A stretch of DNA of 64,000 nucleotides from CAKZML01 sp963823435 (GTDB lineage Bacteria > Pseudomonadota > Gammaproteobacteria > Steroidobacterales > BM003): the NCBI GenBank assembly GCA_963823435.1, contig CAWGLN010000001.1, positions 186,001 through 250,000 of the forward strand. The letters run 5' to 3'. Each line of letters opens with the position of its first letter. The stretch's first letter is position 1. A model generated the notes under the pieces. The model did not search any database. It was not told where the DNA came from and was given only the letters and a program-made list of their open reading frames with translations. Both the position numbers and the translations under genes were made by a program. Of this stretch, positions 54,317-63,069 are shown in pieces.

Positions 54317-55258
54317 CTACCTGGCAGCCGGTTTCGAGCCGTCACTCTTCACGATGCTGGTGGCCAGGGCAATCATTGAAGATATATCGCCCAGGTTGGC
54401 CGGCACCACCAGTGTGTTGGCGGCCTTGGCCAGCTTCCCGAACTGCTCAACGTATTCTTCTGCAATTCGCAATTTCATGGCTGCTTCACCGCCTTCGGTG
54501 TTCAGGGCGCTGGCTACCTGGCGCAGACCTTCCGCGGTCGCCGTGGCCACCGCCAGGATGGCTGCAGCCTGGCCTTCGGCCTCGTTTATCTGCTGCTGCT
54601 TGACTGCCTCTGATTCCTTGATCACGCGTTGTTTCTGACCTTCGGCTTCATTGATCCTGGCGTCTCTTTCGCCTTCCGAGGTCAGCACCACGGCCCGCTT
54701 CTCACGTTCGGCGCGCATCTGCTTTTCCATCGCGCTGAGTACGTCTCTTGGCGGGTTGATGTTCTTGATTTCGTAGCGCAACACCTTAACCCCCCAGGGG
54801 TCGGATGCCTTGTCCAGTTCGGATACCACGTTGCTGTTAATCGCACCGCGCTCTTCGAAGGTACGATCCAGGTCGATCTTGCCAATCTCACTACGCAGTG
54901 TCGTCTGGCAAAGCTGGGATATGGCAAAGATGTAGTCGGTGATGCCATAGGATGCCCGCTCCGGATCCAGCACCTGCAAATACAGCACACCGTCCACGCC
55001 AACCTGCACGTTGTCCTTGGTAATACACACCTGCTCCGCAATATCGATGGCCAACTCTTTCAAGCTGTGCTTGTATGAGGCCACTTCGATAAACGGAACC
55101 AGGATATGAAAGCCTGCACGCAAAGTACGACTGTATTTGCCCAGACTCTCAATGACATAGGCACTTTGCTGGGGCACGATTACCGCCGTCTTGGCCAGCA
55201 CGATAACGGCGATGATCGCGATAACTACCGCGACGAGAAAGGCTGCATTTTCAAACAT
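54317..55258 (-). CDS. qmcA: SPFH/stomatin-prohibitin family membrane protein (QmcA-like)
   Basis: 313 aa: an N-terminal membrane helix (FLVAVVIAIIAVIVLAKTAVIVPQQ), the SPFH domain (SAYVIESLGKYSRTLRAGFHILVPFIEVASYKHSLKE; RSEIGKIDLDRTFEERGAINSNVVSELDKASDPWGVKVLRYEIKNINPP) and a long coiled-coil region (MRAEREKRAVVLTSEGERDARINEAEGQKQ). These proteins organise membrane microdomains and regulate proteases. Preceded 25 bp upstream by nfeD, its usual partner. Confidence 0.93.
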   Translation of the reverse strand: MFENAAFLVAVVIAIIAVIVLAKTAVIVPQQSAYVIESLGKYSRTLRAGFHILVPFIEVASYKHSLKELAIDIAEQVCITKDNVQVGVDGVLYLQVLDPERASYGITDYIFAISQLCQTTLRSEIGKIDLDRTFEERGAINSNVVSELDKASDPWGVKVLRYEIKNINPPRDVLSAMEKQMRAEREKRAVVLTSEGERDARINEAEGQKQRVIKESEAVKQQQINEAEGQAAAILAVATATAEGLRQVASALNTEGGEAAMKLRIAEEYVEQFGKLAKAANTLVVPANLGDISSMIALATSIVKSDGSKPAAR

Positions 55259-55283
55259 CTCAAGCTACTCCTGGGCGGGTTAT

Positions 55284-55718
55284 CTACTGCGGCTTGCCAA
55301 CAATCAGGGTCAAGCCCCTGACCTTGTCGATCAGCACATCTTTGTCTTTTTCAATCAACTCGGATCCCTTGTTCAGGACCGTCCAGGTGGTGCCGCGGTA
55401 GTTCAGACGACCACTTTCACCCGGAGCCAAATCCGCCTGCAGGCGAATGATCTCGCCTGCGGGACCGCTGGCATAATCCTGTCCAGCCGGCCTGATCTTT
55501 TTATACAGACGCTCGCGAAACAGCACCATCGACACCAGCGCCAGGACTGCAAACATCATCCATTGAACCCAGGGTTCAAGACCGATACCCAGGAGGCCCA
55601 CCAGGCCGGTGATCACCGCCGCAATACCAATAAACACAAGATAGAACGCGGCGTCCACGATCATGAGTTCGGAGCCGAACAATATGGCGCCAAAAATTAT
55701 CCATCCCCACCAAGGCAT
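55284..55718 (-). CDS. NfeD-family membrane protein (YbbK-associated type)
   Basis: 144 aa: WWGWIIFGAILFGSELMIVDAAFYLVFIGIAAVITGLVGLLG gives membrane helices with the family's acidic E-L motif, followed by a C-terminal OB-fold (GRLNYRGTTWTVLNKGSELIEKDKDVLIDKVRGLTLIV). The short NfeD1b form lacks a protease domain. It is co-transcribed with the SPFH gene downstream, an arrangement conserved across bacteria (E. coli ybbJ-qmcA). Confidence 0.92.
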   Translation of the reverse strand: MPWWGWIIFGAILFGSELMIVDAAFYLVFIGIAAVITGLVGLLGIGLEPWVQWMMFAVLALVSMVLFRERLYKKIRPAGQDYASGPAGEIIRLQADLAPGESGRLNYRGTTWTVLNKGSELIEKDKDVLIDKVRGLTLIVGKPQ

Positions 55719-55806
55719 TGTCTTATCTCCCAGTTCCAGGGTTATGCATATCCCACCCGGGCACCATATACCAAAACGCCGACGGCGCCTCTATTGACAC
55801 CACTGA

Positions 55807-56019
55807 TTATGTCAGTCGAACGCGGAATTGCTCGCCCGCAAACTCGATGACATCTCCTGACTTGATTTTCTTGCGCTTCTGCAGCTCGACCGCCCCATTT
55901 ACCCGCACCTGGCCGGCGCCAATTACCAACTTGGCTTCTCCGCCGCTGGTCACCAACCCTTCGAACTTCAATATCTTGAATAGTTCCACCGGTTCACGGG
56001 ACAACTCGACTTCCCTCAT
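55807..56019 (-). CDS. Small S4-domain RNA-binding protein (YbcJ/YaaA-like)
   Basis: 70 aa: FKILKFEGLVTSGGEAKLVIGAGQVRVNGAVELQKRKKIKSGDVIEFAGEQFRV. The VTSGGEAK...VRVNG...R.KKI..GD pattern is the stand-alone S4 domain of the YbcJ family, predicted to bind structured RNA. No partner gene is evident. Start ATG at 56017-56019. Confidence 0.9.
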   Translation of the reverse strand: MREVELSREPVELFKILKFEGLVTSGGEAKLVIGAGQVRVNGAVELQKRKKIKSGDVIEFAGEQFRVRLT

Positions 56020-56106
56020 CCAAAAGCCGCCTTTTCTTCGTGGCTGCAGCCGTCGCGGCCCTGACTACGGCCTGACACGATATCACCGGGCCATGCCCAG
56101 GTCGGC

Positions 56107-56460
56107 CTACACATCCGACCAGACCGCATACTCGTTGCCATTGGGATCGACAAAATGGAATCGACGACCACCCGGAAAGGCAAATATCGGCTTTACGATC
56201 GATCCTCCTGCACTTTCGATTTTTGCCTGGGTTGTTTCCAGTGTCTTGCTAAAAAACACTAACAGGGCGCTCCCCCGCCGGGTTGACGCAACCAGATCCG
56301 ATTTGTAGAAACCACCGTTCAGGCCTTGATTCGAAAACGATACGTAGTCCGGGCCGTAGTCGGAAAATGACCAACCGAAAACCGTGCTGAAAAATGCCTT
56401 GGTTTTAGCGATATCCCTGGACGGAAATTCAACGTAACTAATCTTTTCATGCATATTCAT
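56107..56460 (-). CDS. VOC family glyoxalase-like protein
   Basis: 117 aa from ATG 56460 with AGAGG about 7 nt upstream (frame open to 56502). ISYVEFPSRDIAKTKAFFSTVFGWSFSDYGPDYVSFS and GRRFHFVDPNGNEYAVWS give two beta-alpha-beta modules of the vicinal oxygen chelate fold, in the subgroup annotated as predicted lactoylglutathione lyase-like enzymes. FHFVDPNGNE carries the C-terminal metal Glu. Substrate unknown. Confidence 0.9.
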   Translation of the reverse strand: MNMHEKISYVEFPSRDIAKTKAFFSTVFGWSFSDYGPDYVSFSNQGLNGGFYKSDLVASTRRGSALLVFFSKTLETTQAKIESAGGSIVKPIFAFPGGRRFHFVDPNGNEYAVWSDV

Positions 56461-56579
56461 CTGTGACCTCTCGTAAAACTTCGGTGCCTGGCAAGTAGGC
56501 AACGACCCCAGACTACGTACCCGGCGCTGCTACCAGGTTGCTACCGTTTCGGTCGACTATCGCACAGTCACCGCGAATC

Positions 56580-57044
56580 CTACCGCCCCCGTGCATTATC
56601 AGCAGCAGCGGGTGCCGCCCCCGGGTACCTGGCGGAACTGAACCTGACCACCAGGTTCGCCAACGCAAGCAGGAGAATCGAACCGGTAATGTAAACAATG
56701 CCTATACCCGGCTTATGGTCGACCGGCATATCTGCAATCAACATGCGGGTCAAGGCAGTCATCGCCACGTAGACCAGAAAGCGTACTGGCATGTGATTGG
56801 TTTTGAAATAAATACCAACCATCGCGCCAAATTCAAGATAGATAAAAAGGATCAGGATATCGTCGATAGCCATGTGACCATTTTCGGACATCTCGATAAA
56901 TGCAAATACCGCCGACCAAACAATGGCCCCGCCTATTGCAAACAGCGCCACGTAGTGAAAGCCGTCGACCAGGATGTTGCCGAGTTTATCGGTTACCTGC
57001 CAAATCTTGCCGCTCTTGTCGTTGCGAATCTGAAGTGTTTCCAT
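56580..57044 (-). CDS. PsiE-like phosphate-starvation-inducible membrane protein
   Basis: 154 aa from ATG 57044 (GGGGGC upstream; frame open to 57092). Four membrane helices; HYVALFAIGGAIVWSAVFAFIEM, IDDILILFIYLEFGAMVGIYFKTNHMPVRFLVYVAMTALTRMLI with the FIYLE(F/L)..M...Y....MPVR motif of PsiE. PsiE is induced by phosphate starvation in E. coli, role unknown. Confidence 0.88.
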   Translation of the reverse strand: METLQIRNDKSGKIWQVTDKLGNILVDGFHYVALFAIGGAIVWSAVFAFIEMSENGHMAIDDILILFIYLEFGAMVGIYFKTNHMPVRFLVYVAMTALTRMLIADMPVDHKPGIGIVYITGSILLLALANLVVRFSSARYPGAAPAAADNARGR

Positions 57045-57311
57045 TGAATTGCCCCCTGCGTCGCCAGCATCCATGCCTGAAAAGCTCAGCACTCTGTATC
57101 AGGATCATACTCCCGGCCTTTGCGGCTGCAAAGCCGGCATCAGCCGCGCAAGGTCTTCAACCAATGCGCGAACCGGGCGATAAGATAAACGTCGCACTGC
57201 CAAGCCAGCGCCGGCCAATCGGAGGTTCCCAGCCGGAACTCGACTACAGGTTACTGTCCCAACACACTTGAGCAGCATCCATGGGCCAGTTCTCTGCCGG
57301 GACTGGGCACA

Positions 57312-57839
57312 TTACTTCTGCTTCACATAGACAAGTTTTTCTGTATCAAAACCCAGTGCCCTGGCCTGCTCAACAAACCGGGACAGCAGGTCTGCATCGA
57401 CAGTTGGGCTACGCGCCAGCAACCACAAATAGGAAGTGTCTGGACCGGACACGAATGCATATTGATAATCGTCCTGATCCAGCTCGAACACCACATAGGA
57501 ACCATAAAAGGGGCCGAAGAAAGACACCTTCAAATAGGCTTCGTCAGCATCCCGCACAAAGAACGCCTTGCCAAGCGCCTCACTCCACTGGTTCTTCTCA
57601 GGAGAAAAGCCACGATTCCTGACGGCCACACCGCCATCATCTCGCAATGAATACTCGGCGGTTACCTGTTCCAGCCCCCGCTCGAAGGAATGATCCAGCC
57701 GTGCAATCTCGTACCATTTTCCGAGATAGCGGTCGAGCTTGAAGTTCTGGACCGGCACAACGGTATCTGGCATCCCCAGACAACCAGCCAGCATCGCCGC
57801 CACCGCGACCAGGAATACATTTCTCATGATTTTTATCAT
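57312..57839 (-). CDS. blc: Outer-membrane lipocalin lipoprotein (Blc type)
   Basis: 175 aa from ATG 57839 with GGAGGTG upstream; the open frame extends to 58016 but only this start yields the lipoprotein signal MRNVFLVAVAAMLAGC. Lipocalin features: FKLDRYLGKWYEIARLDHSFERGLEQVTAEYS (GxW box), NRGFSPEKNQW, GSYVVFELDQDDYQYAFVSG and YLWLLARSPTVDADLL. Blc binds lysophospholipids or fatty acids at the outer membrane and is linked to membrane stress in E. coli. Confidence 0.94.
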   Translation of the reverse strand: MIKIMRNVFLVAVAAMLAGCLGMPDTVVPVQNFKLDRYLGKWYEIARLDHSFERGLEQVTAEYSLRDDGGVAVRNRGFSPEKNQWSEALGKAFFVRDADEAYLKVSFFGPFYGSYVVFELDQDDYQYAFVSGPDTSYLWLLARSPTVDADLLSRFVEQARALGFDTEKLVYVKQK

Positions 57840-58110
57840 CGCTTTTTCACCTCCGCCAATTCGACACTTTGCTCGCCGCCTGCGTGGCCCGCTGCTTGTA
57901 TTCAGGGGCCAGCCGAGCCAACCACTCGGCCCACGGGTGCGGGTTGAGATCCCTGCGTTTTGCCGGGATGGATTTTGCCAGCCTCCTGAACATCGAGACG
58001 CACATGCCAGGCGCAAGTTCTACTACCAGATCTACCGGGGCAATCCTGCGGCAAACCAGCGAACCCATGGTGTCGAATGAAGTACTGACTATCACTGCAG
58101 CTTTTCTTAA

Positions 58111-58270
58111 GGAGCCTCTGATTTATTCTGGGCGAAGTAGAATGTTAACGAAAAAACTCAGTTTCAAGGCGCCAATCGCACGGAATAGGGCTTCTATTGC
58201 GAGGATTGGCAACAAAGAAGGTGGATCTTTTGGCCCCAAGAAACGAGTTCACGAATGGATCAGAGCTTCC
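58111..58270 (+). mobile_element. MITE-like repeat, copy 7
   Basis: 160 bp from GGAGCCTCTGATTTATTC to GGATCAGAGCTTCC. Left flank TTAA (58107-58110) is a YTAR site; right flank is TTGG, a decayed duplicate. Family core and hairpin present (GCCAATCGCACGGAATAG, loop GGCTT, CTATTGCGAGGATTGGC). Lies in the blc-creatininase gap, 35 bp from the creatininase stop. Confidence 0.9.
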
Positions 58271-58305
58271 TTGGTTTCAGACCTCAATCATACGCGCCAC
58301 GCCCG

Positions 58306-59139
58306 CTATTGACCCAGCGCAGGTTCTGGAACTGCACTGCGGCGCAAGTCCTCTATCTGCGCAAGAATACCTTCCACCAGGACCTCTGTGACTTGTCTGC
58401 CCTTGTTCAGCGTCGCCAGGGTCGGGTCTCCCCAGGTACCGGTAGGTGAGTACACGCCCCTGCCCGCCGGATCTCTTGTCAGTGGCCCGGGTTGGTCAGG
58501 ATTGAAGTCCTTGACGGCTTTGGTCATCTCCACTGTGTCCGGGGCAATGTACAGCATCATCGAAGTTTCGATTTCGTCGGCGTGCGTGCCACCCTCCTGG
58601 CTGGCCAGTTTTTTCTCGATCGGCCCGGTAGTCTTCAGGATATCGGTGTAACGCAGGATAATTCCGTCGGCGGCCAGGATCTCCGCGGCAGGTTCGAGCG
58701 CCCTGATGGTCGACACTCCCGTGTTGATCACATAAAAGCGGCGAGGCCCGTATCCGGCAAGACTACGACATATATCGACGATCAGGTCACGTGCCGTTTC
58801 CAGCCGCAAAGAGGTGGATCCCGGATACTCAAGAAAGGCCGGGTAGTAGCTGTAGTTGAGTGTAGGCGCAATCACCACGTCTACCCGCTCACGTACCCGC
58901 TGCTTCAGATACTCTGCAATCAACCAGTCGTTCTTGAGTTTGAGGTGGGGCCCGTGCTCCTTGGCTTGCGCCCCAAGCGGAAGCACAACAATCGTATCCG
59001 GTTTGAGGACTCTCTCAGCCTCCACCCAGGTGAGATTCTCGAGCAGAATCCCGGGCACCCGGCTGGTTTCCGCGGACTGGGCTGGCAGAATTTTCGGCCC
59101 CAGTGCAGCCAGTGCCACGATGATCAGGGCTGCTCTCAT
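58306..59139 (-). CDS. Exported creatininase-family amidohydrolase
   Basis: 277 aa from ATG 59139 (GGAGG upstream) with a signal peptide (LIIVALAALGPKILPAQSA). Creatininase-fold metal ligands: LPLGAQAKEHGPHLKLKNDWLIAEYL (E, H, D) and GGTHADEIETSMMLYIAPD (H, E), with NTGVSTIRALE in place of the usual NGHGGN-like motif. Secreted family members act on unknown cyclic amides; creatinine is unlikely to be certain. Located downstream of a DUF3465 gene on the same strand. Confidence 0.85.
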   Translation of the reverse strand: MRAALIIVALAALGPKILPAQSAETSRVPGILLENLTWVEAERVLKPDTIVVLPLGAQAKEHGPHLKLKNDWLIAEYLKQRVRERVDVVIAPTLNYSYYPAFLEYPGSTSLRLETARDLIVDICRSLAGYGPRRFYVINTGVSTIRALEPAAEILAADGIILRYTDILKTTGPIEKKLASQEGGTHADEIETSMMLYIAPDTVEMTKAVKDFNPDQPGPLTRDPAGRGVYSPTGTWGDPTLATLNKGRQVTEVLVEGILAQIEDLRRSAVPEPALGQ

Positions 59140-59277
59140 CAATCCTCCAGTGCTTCGAGTTTGCCGCAAGTTGTTTTCCCTCATGCGCGTTTACGCCAAT
59201 CACACTCCGATGTCAGCCTTGGCCGGCAGGCTCGAGGGTTTCTGATTTTCTCCCCGACATCTCTACCAGTAGTAACT

Positions 59278-59739
59278 TCATTGGTAGGTTTGGCCGGCGT
59301 GTCTCAGCCACCCAGGCACATGGCGGCCAGCGGGGTCGTGATGGGTCCAGTGAACGACACCGCCCCTGTCGTTCCATTCAAACACACCGTTGAACTCCAC
59401 CTGGTCTCCCGGCTGGAGCGACGCGACCCTGGGAGCAAGATCAATATTATGAGCGATCAGCAATGTCTGCCCGCTGGACAAGCGCAGAATGAAGCGCTGA
59501 TGTTGACTCCCATTAGTGTCATCCGGAAGCACTTTGGTGACGGTCCCGCCACCTTGCACCTGGACTCCACTTTCGCGATCTGCGATTGCGCTGGCCAGGA
59601 TGGCGTTGGGCGCGGCCAGCGGGGAGGATACCGACGGAACCGGGTGTGCAGCGCTTGGCCCCATCGGGTCGTTGTTGATGACTCCGAGGTAGGCTGCAGC
59701 CAGAAACGCGACAATGAGTATCAGTTTTTTCATGTCCAT
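59278..59739 (-). CDS. DUF3465 periplasmic protein
   Basis: 153 aa from ATG 59739 (another ATG two codons later; frame open to 59802). N-terminal membrane anchor or signal (KKLILIVAFLAAAYLGVI) and a highly characteristic C-terminal domain: QGGGTVTKVLPDDTNGSQHQRFIL, LLIAHNIDLAPRVASLQPGDQVEFNGVFEWN and GGVVHWTHHDPAGRHVPGWLRH, matching DUF3465. OB-like fold expected; function unknown. Confidence 0.9.
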   Translation of the reverse strand: MDMKKLILIVAFLAAAYLGVINNDPMGPSAAHPVPSVSSPLAAPNAILASAIADRESGVQVQGGGTVTKVLPDDTNGSQHQRFILRLSSGQTLLIAHNIDLAPRVASLQPGDQVEFNGVFEWNDRGGVVHWTHHDPAGRHVPGWLRHAGQTYQ

Positions 59740-59957
59740 CAGCCCAGCCCCAGTAGCAATCAGTAAACTCGAAGGCAGCACGGTGAACCCATAACCATTC
59801 AAGGTCCATAAATCTGTCGGCTATTGTCCTGATTCTGAGCGACACATCCAGGTGTTCCCTCGGGCGCGCCGGGACAGCGTGACCGCCGCTTCAGAATTGA
59901 CGGAATACTGAATCACCGGGTTCCGGCGGCACACACCGAAACTGGATTCAGACATCC

Positions 59958-60596
59958 CTACCACTTCAAAACTTCCAGGTTAACGACGTTCTTTTTTTCA
60001 CCAGACGTTGAGACAGTGCTATTAACCCCAATACTCCATCCCTGCCCTTGCTTCAGGACAAACCTGCCGCCCACGGCAGGCGCATAGTTATTTCTGGAAT
60101 TGGGCAGAATCGGGTGAACCCGGCTAAGGAATCCTCCCAGCGGAGAGCTTTTCTTCTCCAACCACTCGACCACCGTGGCCCATCCCAATTCATCAACAAT
60201 ATGCTGCACAAGATCCGGGTTGTAGTATTTCTTGCCGTCCGGACCGATCGCAACAAATCCGTAGCTATCAAGATGAATATTGCAACTGACTTTGGATATT
60301 TGACAGTGAAGACTGGGCGCCCCCGACTCCCGATAGCCTTCTCCCTGGGTCGCGGAAGCGGCCAAAGCCTCGCAAAATTCCATACGATTATCGTGAGTAA
60401 ATGCCGCCTTCGATAAAAGACTCTTTAAGCGGATGTGATCGACCGGCCAAAAAGTAATGCCCTGGCCGGGGCGAGCACCAATTTTTATCATGGAATCGAC
60501 GTGTTCATCGATTTTGATTTTGTAGCGATCCCTTAATCTGTTGGCAATGACCCTGTAGACGTCATTAAACAGGTACGCATGTTTGGAAATGCCCAT
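59958..60596 (-). CDS. Uncharacterised 212-aa protein
   Basis: Translated from ATG 60596 with GGAGG 8 nt upstream (frame open to 60602). No signal peptide or membrane helix; N-terminal half is helical and polar (HAYLFNDVYRVIANRLRDRYKIKIDEHVDSMIK), and the C-terminal half contains YGFVAIGPDGKKYYNPDLVQHIVDELGWATVVEWLE and a Ser/Asn/Val-rich beta region. Cysteines are clustered in ALHC..SKVSC. I recognise no family. It is visibly lower in GC than its surroundings and has no coupled neighbour, which suggests transfer. Confidence 0.65.
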   Translation of the reverse strand: MGISKHAYLFNDVYRVIANRLRDRYKIKIDEHVDSMIKIGARPGQGITFWPVDHIRLKSLLSKAAFTHDNRMEFCEALAASATQGEGYRESGAPSLHCQISKVSCNIHLDSYGFVAIGPDGKKYYNPDLVQHIVDELGWATVVEWLEKKSSPLGGFLSRVHPILPNSRNNYAPAVGGRFVLKQGQGWSIGVNSTVSTSGEKKNVVNLEVLKW

Positions 60597-60783
60597 TCGC
60601 ACAGCCTCCCCGAAATAATTCGAATTATTCTTGTTGTCTGTGTCAGCGCCAGCCTAACACAGTCGACCGCACAACCAGCCAGGGCGCCCCGACGAGCATT
60701 AAGAGTTAACTACCACCAGGCCAGGGTTCGAGCTTCGGCTGCGCTCGGCCAGGCCAGTCAATGACCTCGCTGACATTGCTGAA

Positions 60784-61302
60784 CTATCGTGGCTTCCAGT
60801 TTTTATGCGCAATATGAGCCGGTGCCCGACCCACTACGTGCTCTTGTTCGCCTAGTCGTTCAGCCAGCCATTGAAACCACTCGCCGATAGTCTCACGCTT
60901 CTGCTCCGCTCTTTCTTCCAGGAAGTAGTGCTTCAGTTTCTGCCAACTTATTCTGATCGGTCCACTAAAGAATTCGCTGACAAGTTCGAGCTTGATTTCT
61001 CTCCTGAAGACGAGCACGCCAAGACTCTCCCAGGTTGTAGTCAAGGCATAGACCAAATGCATATCCTCACCGAAACGCTGTTCTATCTGCTTCTTGGACA
61101 GTCCCTCCTCATTGAGTCCGTATACCAGCAGCAAGGCCTTGGCAAAGTCCGGAGTTTGAAATGAATGCAATAACTCAAGTGCGGATTCCCGCTCCTGCTG
61201 CTCCCTATGCTGCCTCCATCCGACTACCGCCAATATGATCCCGGCTGTTACCGCGATTGTCTCAACCACCTGAAATACCGCTTCGATAGATAGATTTTCC
61301 AT
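60784..61302 (-). CDS. DUF4760-like membrane-anchored protein
   Basis: 172 aa: an N-terminal membrane helix (VVETIAVTAGIILAVVGW) followed by a soluble helical domain (QQERESALELLHSFQTPDFAKALLLVYGLNEEGLS; EDMHLVYALTTTWESLGVLVFRREI; SWQKLKHYFLEERAEQKRETIGEWFQWLAERL). This organisation is the DUF4760 type. Function unknown. Lies 21 bp downstream of the gene at 61324, likely one operon. Confidence 0.7.
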   Translation of the reverse strand: MENLSIEAVFQVVETIAVTAGIILAVVGWRQHREQQERESALELLHSFQTPDFAKALLLVYGLNEEGLSKKQIEQRFGEDMHLVYALTTTWESLGVLVFRREIKLELVSEFFSGPIRISWQKLKHYFLEERAEQKRETIGEWFQWLAERLGEQEHVVGRAPAHIAHKNWKPR

Positions 61303-61323
61303 AATGATTTACCTTTCAAGCCC

Positions 61324-61893
61324 TCAGGTATCCGTGCACCGCCGCCAGCGCGATTCCAGAACCGGAATCGTGACCAAATACATAAAGACCACTATGCCGG
61401 GTATGACGACAAACCTGTGCTCCGGAAAGGCGTACCATGCGGCTACTATCAGGAGGGTACGCGTGACACCGTGAAATATGCTGATCCAATGCTGTATGGC
61501 CCATGAAAGAGGAACCCACATCAGGCCCGTCAAAATTCCCACTGACAGGGGTATCAAGGTGTAATCTGCGTGCGCGAACGGCATGGCAATCGAAAACACC
61601 AATATCGCCATGACTGCTGTCTGCAGGAACAAGGTGTCGAAGGTGTTCTTTTTCCGGGATTTGTCGAAAAACTTTTCGCCGGTAAATCTGGATATGAAGG
61701 CGCCCAGGTAAAAAATGCTGCCAACGCCAATCCAGATAGCCCAGACGGCTTCAGATACGGGCCGGGTCGCACCGATAATCCCTACGCACGACCAGACGAT
61801 TAGCCCAGCCAATGGCATGGCCAGAAAACGGTTCTTTTGATATTCAAGCCTTTGCTCGTCAAGTGTTCTCGTTTCCACATTTTGCATAGCCAT
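61324..61893 (-). CDS. Polytopic membrane protein of unknown function (DUF7010-like)
   Basis: 189 aa from ATG 61893 with AAGG 5 nt upstream (frame open to 62013). LDEQRLEYQKNRFLAMPLAGLIVWSCVGIIG, then about six membrane segments, including WAIWIGVGSIFYLGAFISRFTGEKFF and LMWVPLSWAIQHWISIFHGVTRTLLIVAAWYAFPEHRFVVIPG. It resembles a family I know only as DUF7010. Likely inner membrane; no catalytic motif. Co-transcribed with the DUF4760-like gene. Confidence 0.65.
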   Translation of the reverse strand: MAMQNVETRTLDEQRLEYQKNRFLAMPLAGLIVWSCVGIIGATRPVSEAVWAIWIGVGSIFYLGAFISRFTGEKFFDKSRKKNTFDTLFLQTAVMAILVFSIAMPFAHADYTLIPLSVGILTGLMWVPLSWAIQHWISIFHGVTRTLLIVAAWYAFPEHRFVVIPGIVVFMYLVTIPVLESRWRRCTDT

Positions 61894-62137
61894 TTTTGCC
61901 TTTGCCGCTTTGTCCTGAAGAAGATTCGGGCCATTTTGCCGGCCGCCCTTCCACCGGAGGCAATACGCCTGGTTCACCTGCCTGTCAGCAACCGCATCGT
62001 GATGCTTGCTCACTGTATCTGAGGGGACTCACGAGGTCTCATCCTCACCCGCGCCCTACAGGTTTCCTTGGCCAACCCAGCCTTGGCAACGCGGAGCGGG
62101 ATGGCAATTCCCTTGGGCAGCACGCGGGAATCAAATA

Positions 62138-62599
62138 TCACAGCCACCGGCGTACTTCGGCTCTATAGACCTGGTACTGCTCACCAAACATGGACAACAT
62201 CGCCTCCTCTTCCGGCCGGATCTGGAAACGATTCATGTAGAGCACGAATATGAGAGTCCCAAACAACGCAGGTACATTAGACAGAAATACCGCCCATCCC
62301 ACCAGGACCAGCAAAAAGCCCAGGTACATGGGATTTCTGGTAAGCCTGTAGATGCCCGAGGTCACCAGGGTCGAGGTCGAGCCTGGCCGGGTTGGGTTCA
62401 CGGTCGTTTTCGCCCGCCGAAAGGACTCCACACCTGCAACACTGATAACAACCCCGGCAAGCGCCAGGGCGCCTGCAATACCTGCGCGCAGGAAAATCGA
62501 AAGCGTAATTGACGGGGTGGCCAGGGAGACACCCCACATCGCCGCTGCTAGCAGCAAGGTTACTGCGACCGGAGGTGCTTTCAGTTCAAGGCGATGCAT
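62138..62599 (-). CDS. Isoprenylcysteine carboxyl methyltransferase-like membrane methyltransferase
   Basis: 153 aa with four membrane helices and the ICMT/PEMT C-terminal signature LVTSGIYRLTRNPMYLGFLLVLVGWAVF followed by RPEEEAMLSMFGEQYQVYRAEVRRWL. This motif binds SAM at the membrane face. Bacterial members methylate lipids or small thiols; substrate unknown. Start ATG at 62597-62599. Confidence 0.9.
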   Translation of the reverse strand: MHRLELKAPPVAVTLLLAAAMWGVSLATPSITLSIFLRAGIAGALALAGVVISVAGVESFRRAKTTVNPTRPGSTSTLVTSGIYRLTRNPMYLGFLLVLVGWAVFLSNVPALFGTLIFVLYMNRFQIRPEEEAMLSMFGEQYQVYRAEVRRWL

Positions 62600-62635
62600 G
62601 TTGAGTAAACTGGTGCCCAGGTATCAATTCACCAG

Positions 62636-63037
62636 CTAGTCCTGGTGTGTTGCAGTGTCCGCTGCAGGTGGCGCAACTTCACCGGTCACTGCCGAGCCAA
62701 GTTCGCCTCCCTCCGGCCCGTAGAAAACCACCCAGACTGCAAAGTCGGATGAAAAGGACTCAAAGCGATGCACCTGGCCGGCAGGCACAAATATGAACGA
62801 GCCCTTTTCCACTTCATACCTCTGGTCCCCGTCGAAAAACTGACCCTTTCCCCTGACAACAAAATAAGCCTCGTCCTGTTTATGTGGCGTCTGCATGTCA
62901 TGACCAACCGGCATGTACAACTCAACCGCAAGCGTACCGTGCGAGAAGATCGGGACCGCCAAATCACGCTCTGGTGCCTCACCTTTGGATACAGCACTCT
63001 GGAAACTAATATGCGCGGTGCGTGAAGGTGTGGTCAT
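62636..63037 (-). CDS. Cupin-domain protein
   Basis: 133 aa from ATG 63037 (GGAG 8 nt upstream; frame open to 63064). Cupin motif 1 VGHDMQTPHKQDEAYFVVRGKGQFFDGD (H-x5-E) and motif 2 SFIFVPAGQVHRFESFSSDFAVWVVF (P-G-x(2)-H). One beta-barrel metal site; possibly a sugar isomerase-like or stress-related small cupin. Substrate unknown. Confidence 0.9.
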   Translation of the reverse strand: MTTPSRTAHISFQSAVSKGEAPERDLAVPIFSHGTLAVELYMPVGHDMQTPHKQDEAYFVVRGKGQFFDGDQRYEVEKGSFIFVPAGQVHRFESFSSDFAVWVVFYGPEGGELGSAVTGEVAPPAADTATHQD

Positions 63038-63069
63038 GCGATCTGCTCCAGGCTCATTGTTCAAGTGCG

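Noticed and set aside
57847..58095. 83-codon minus-strand frame ending RLAPEYKQRATQAASKVSNWRR
   Set aside because: The C-terminal text looks protein-like, but there is no ribosome site and no family I can name; it fills the 5' region of blc. Left uncalled, although it could be a remnant of a small gene.
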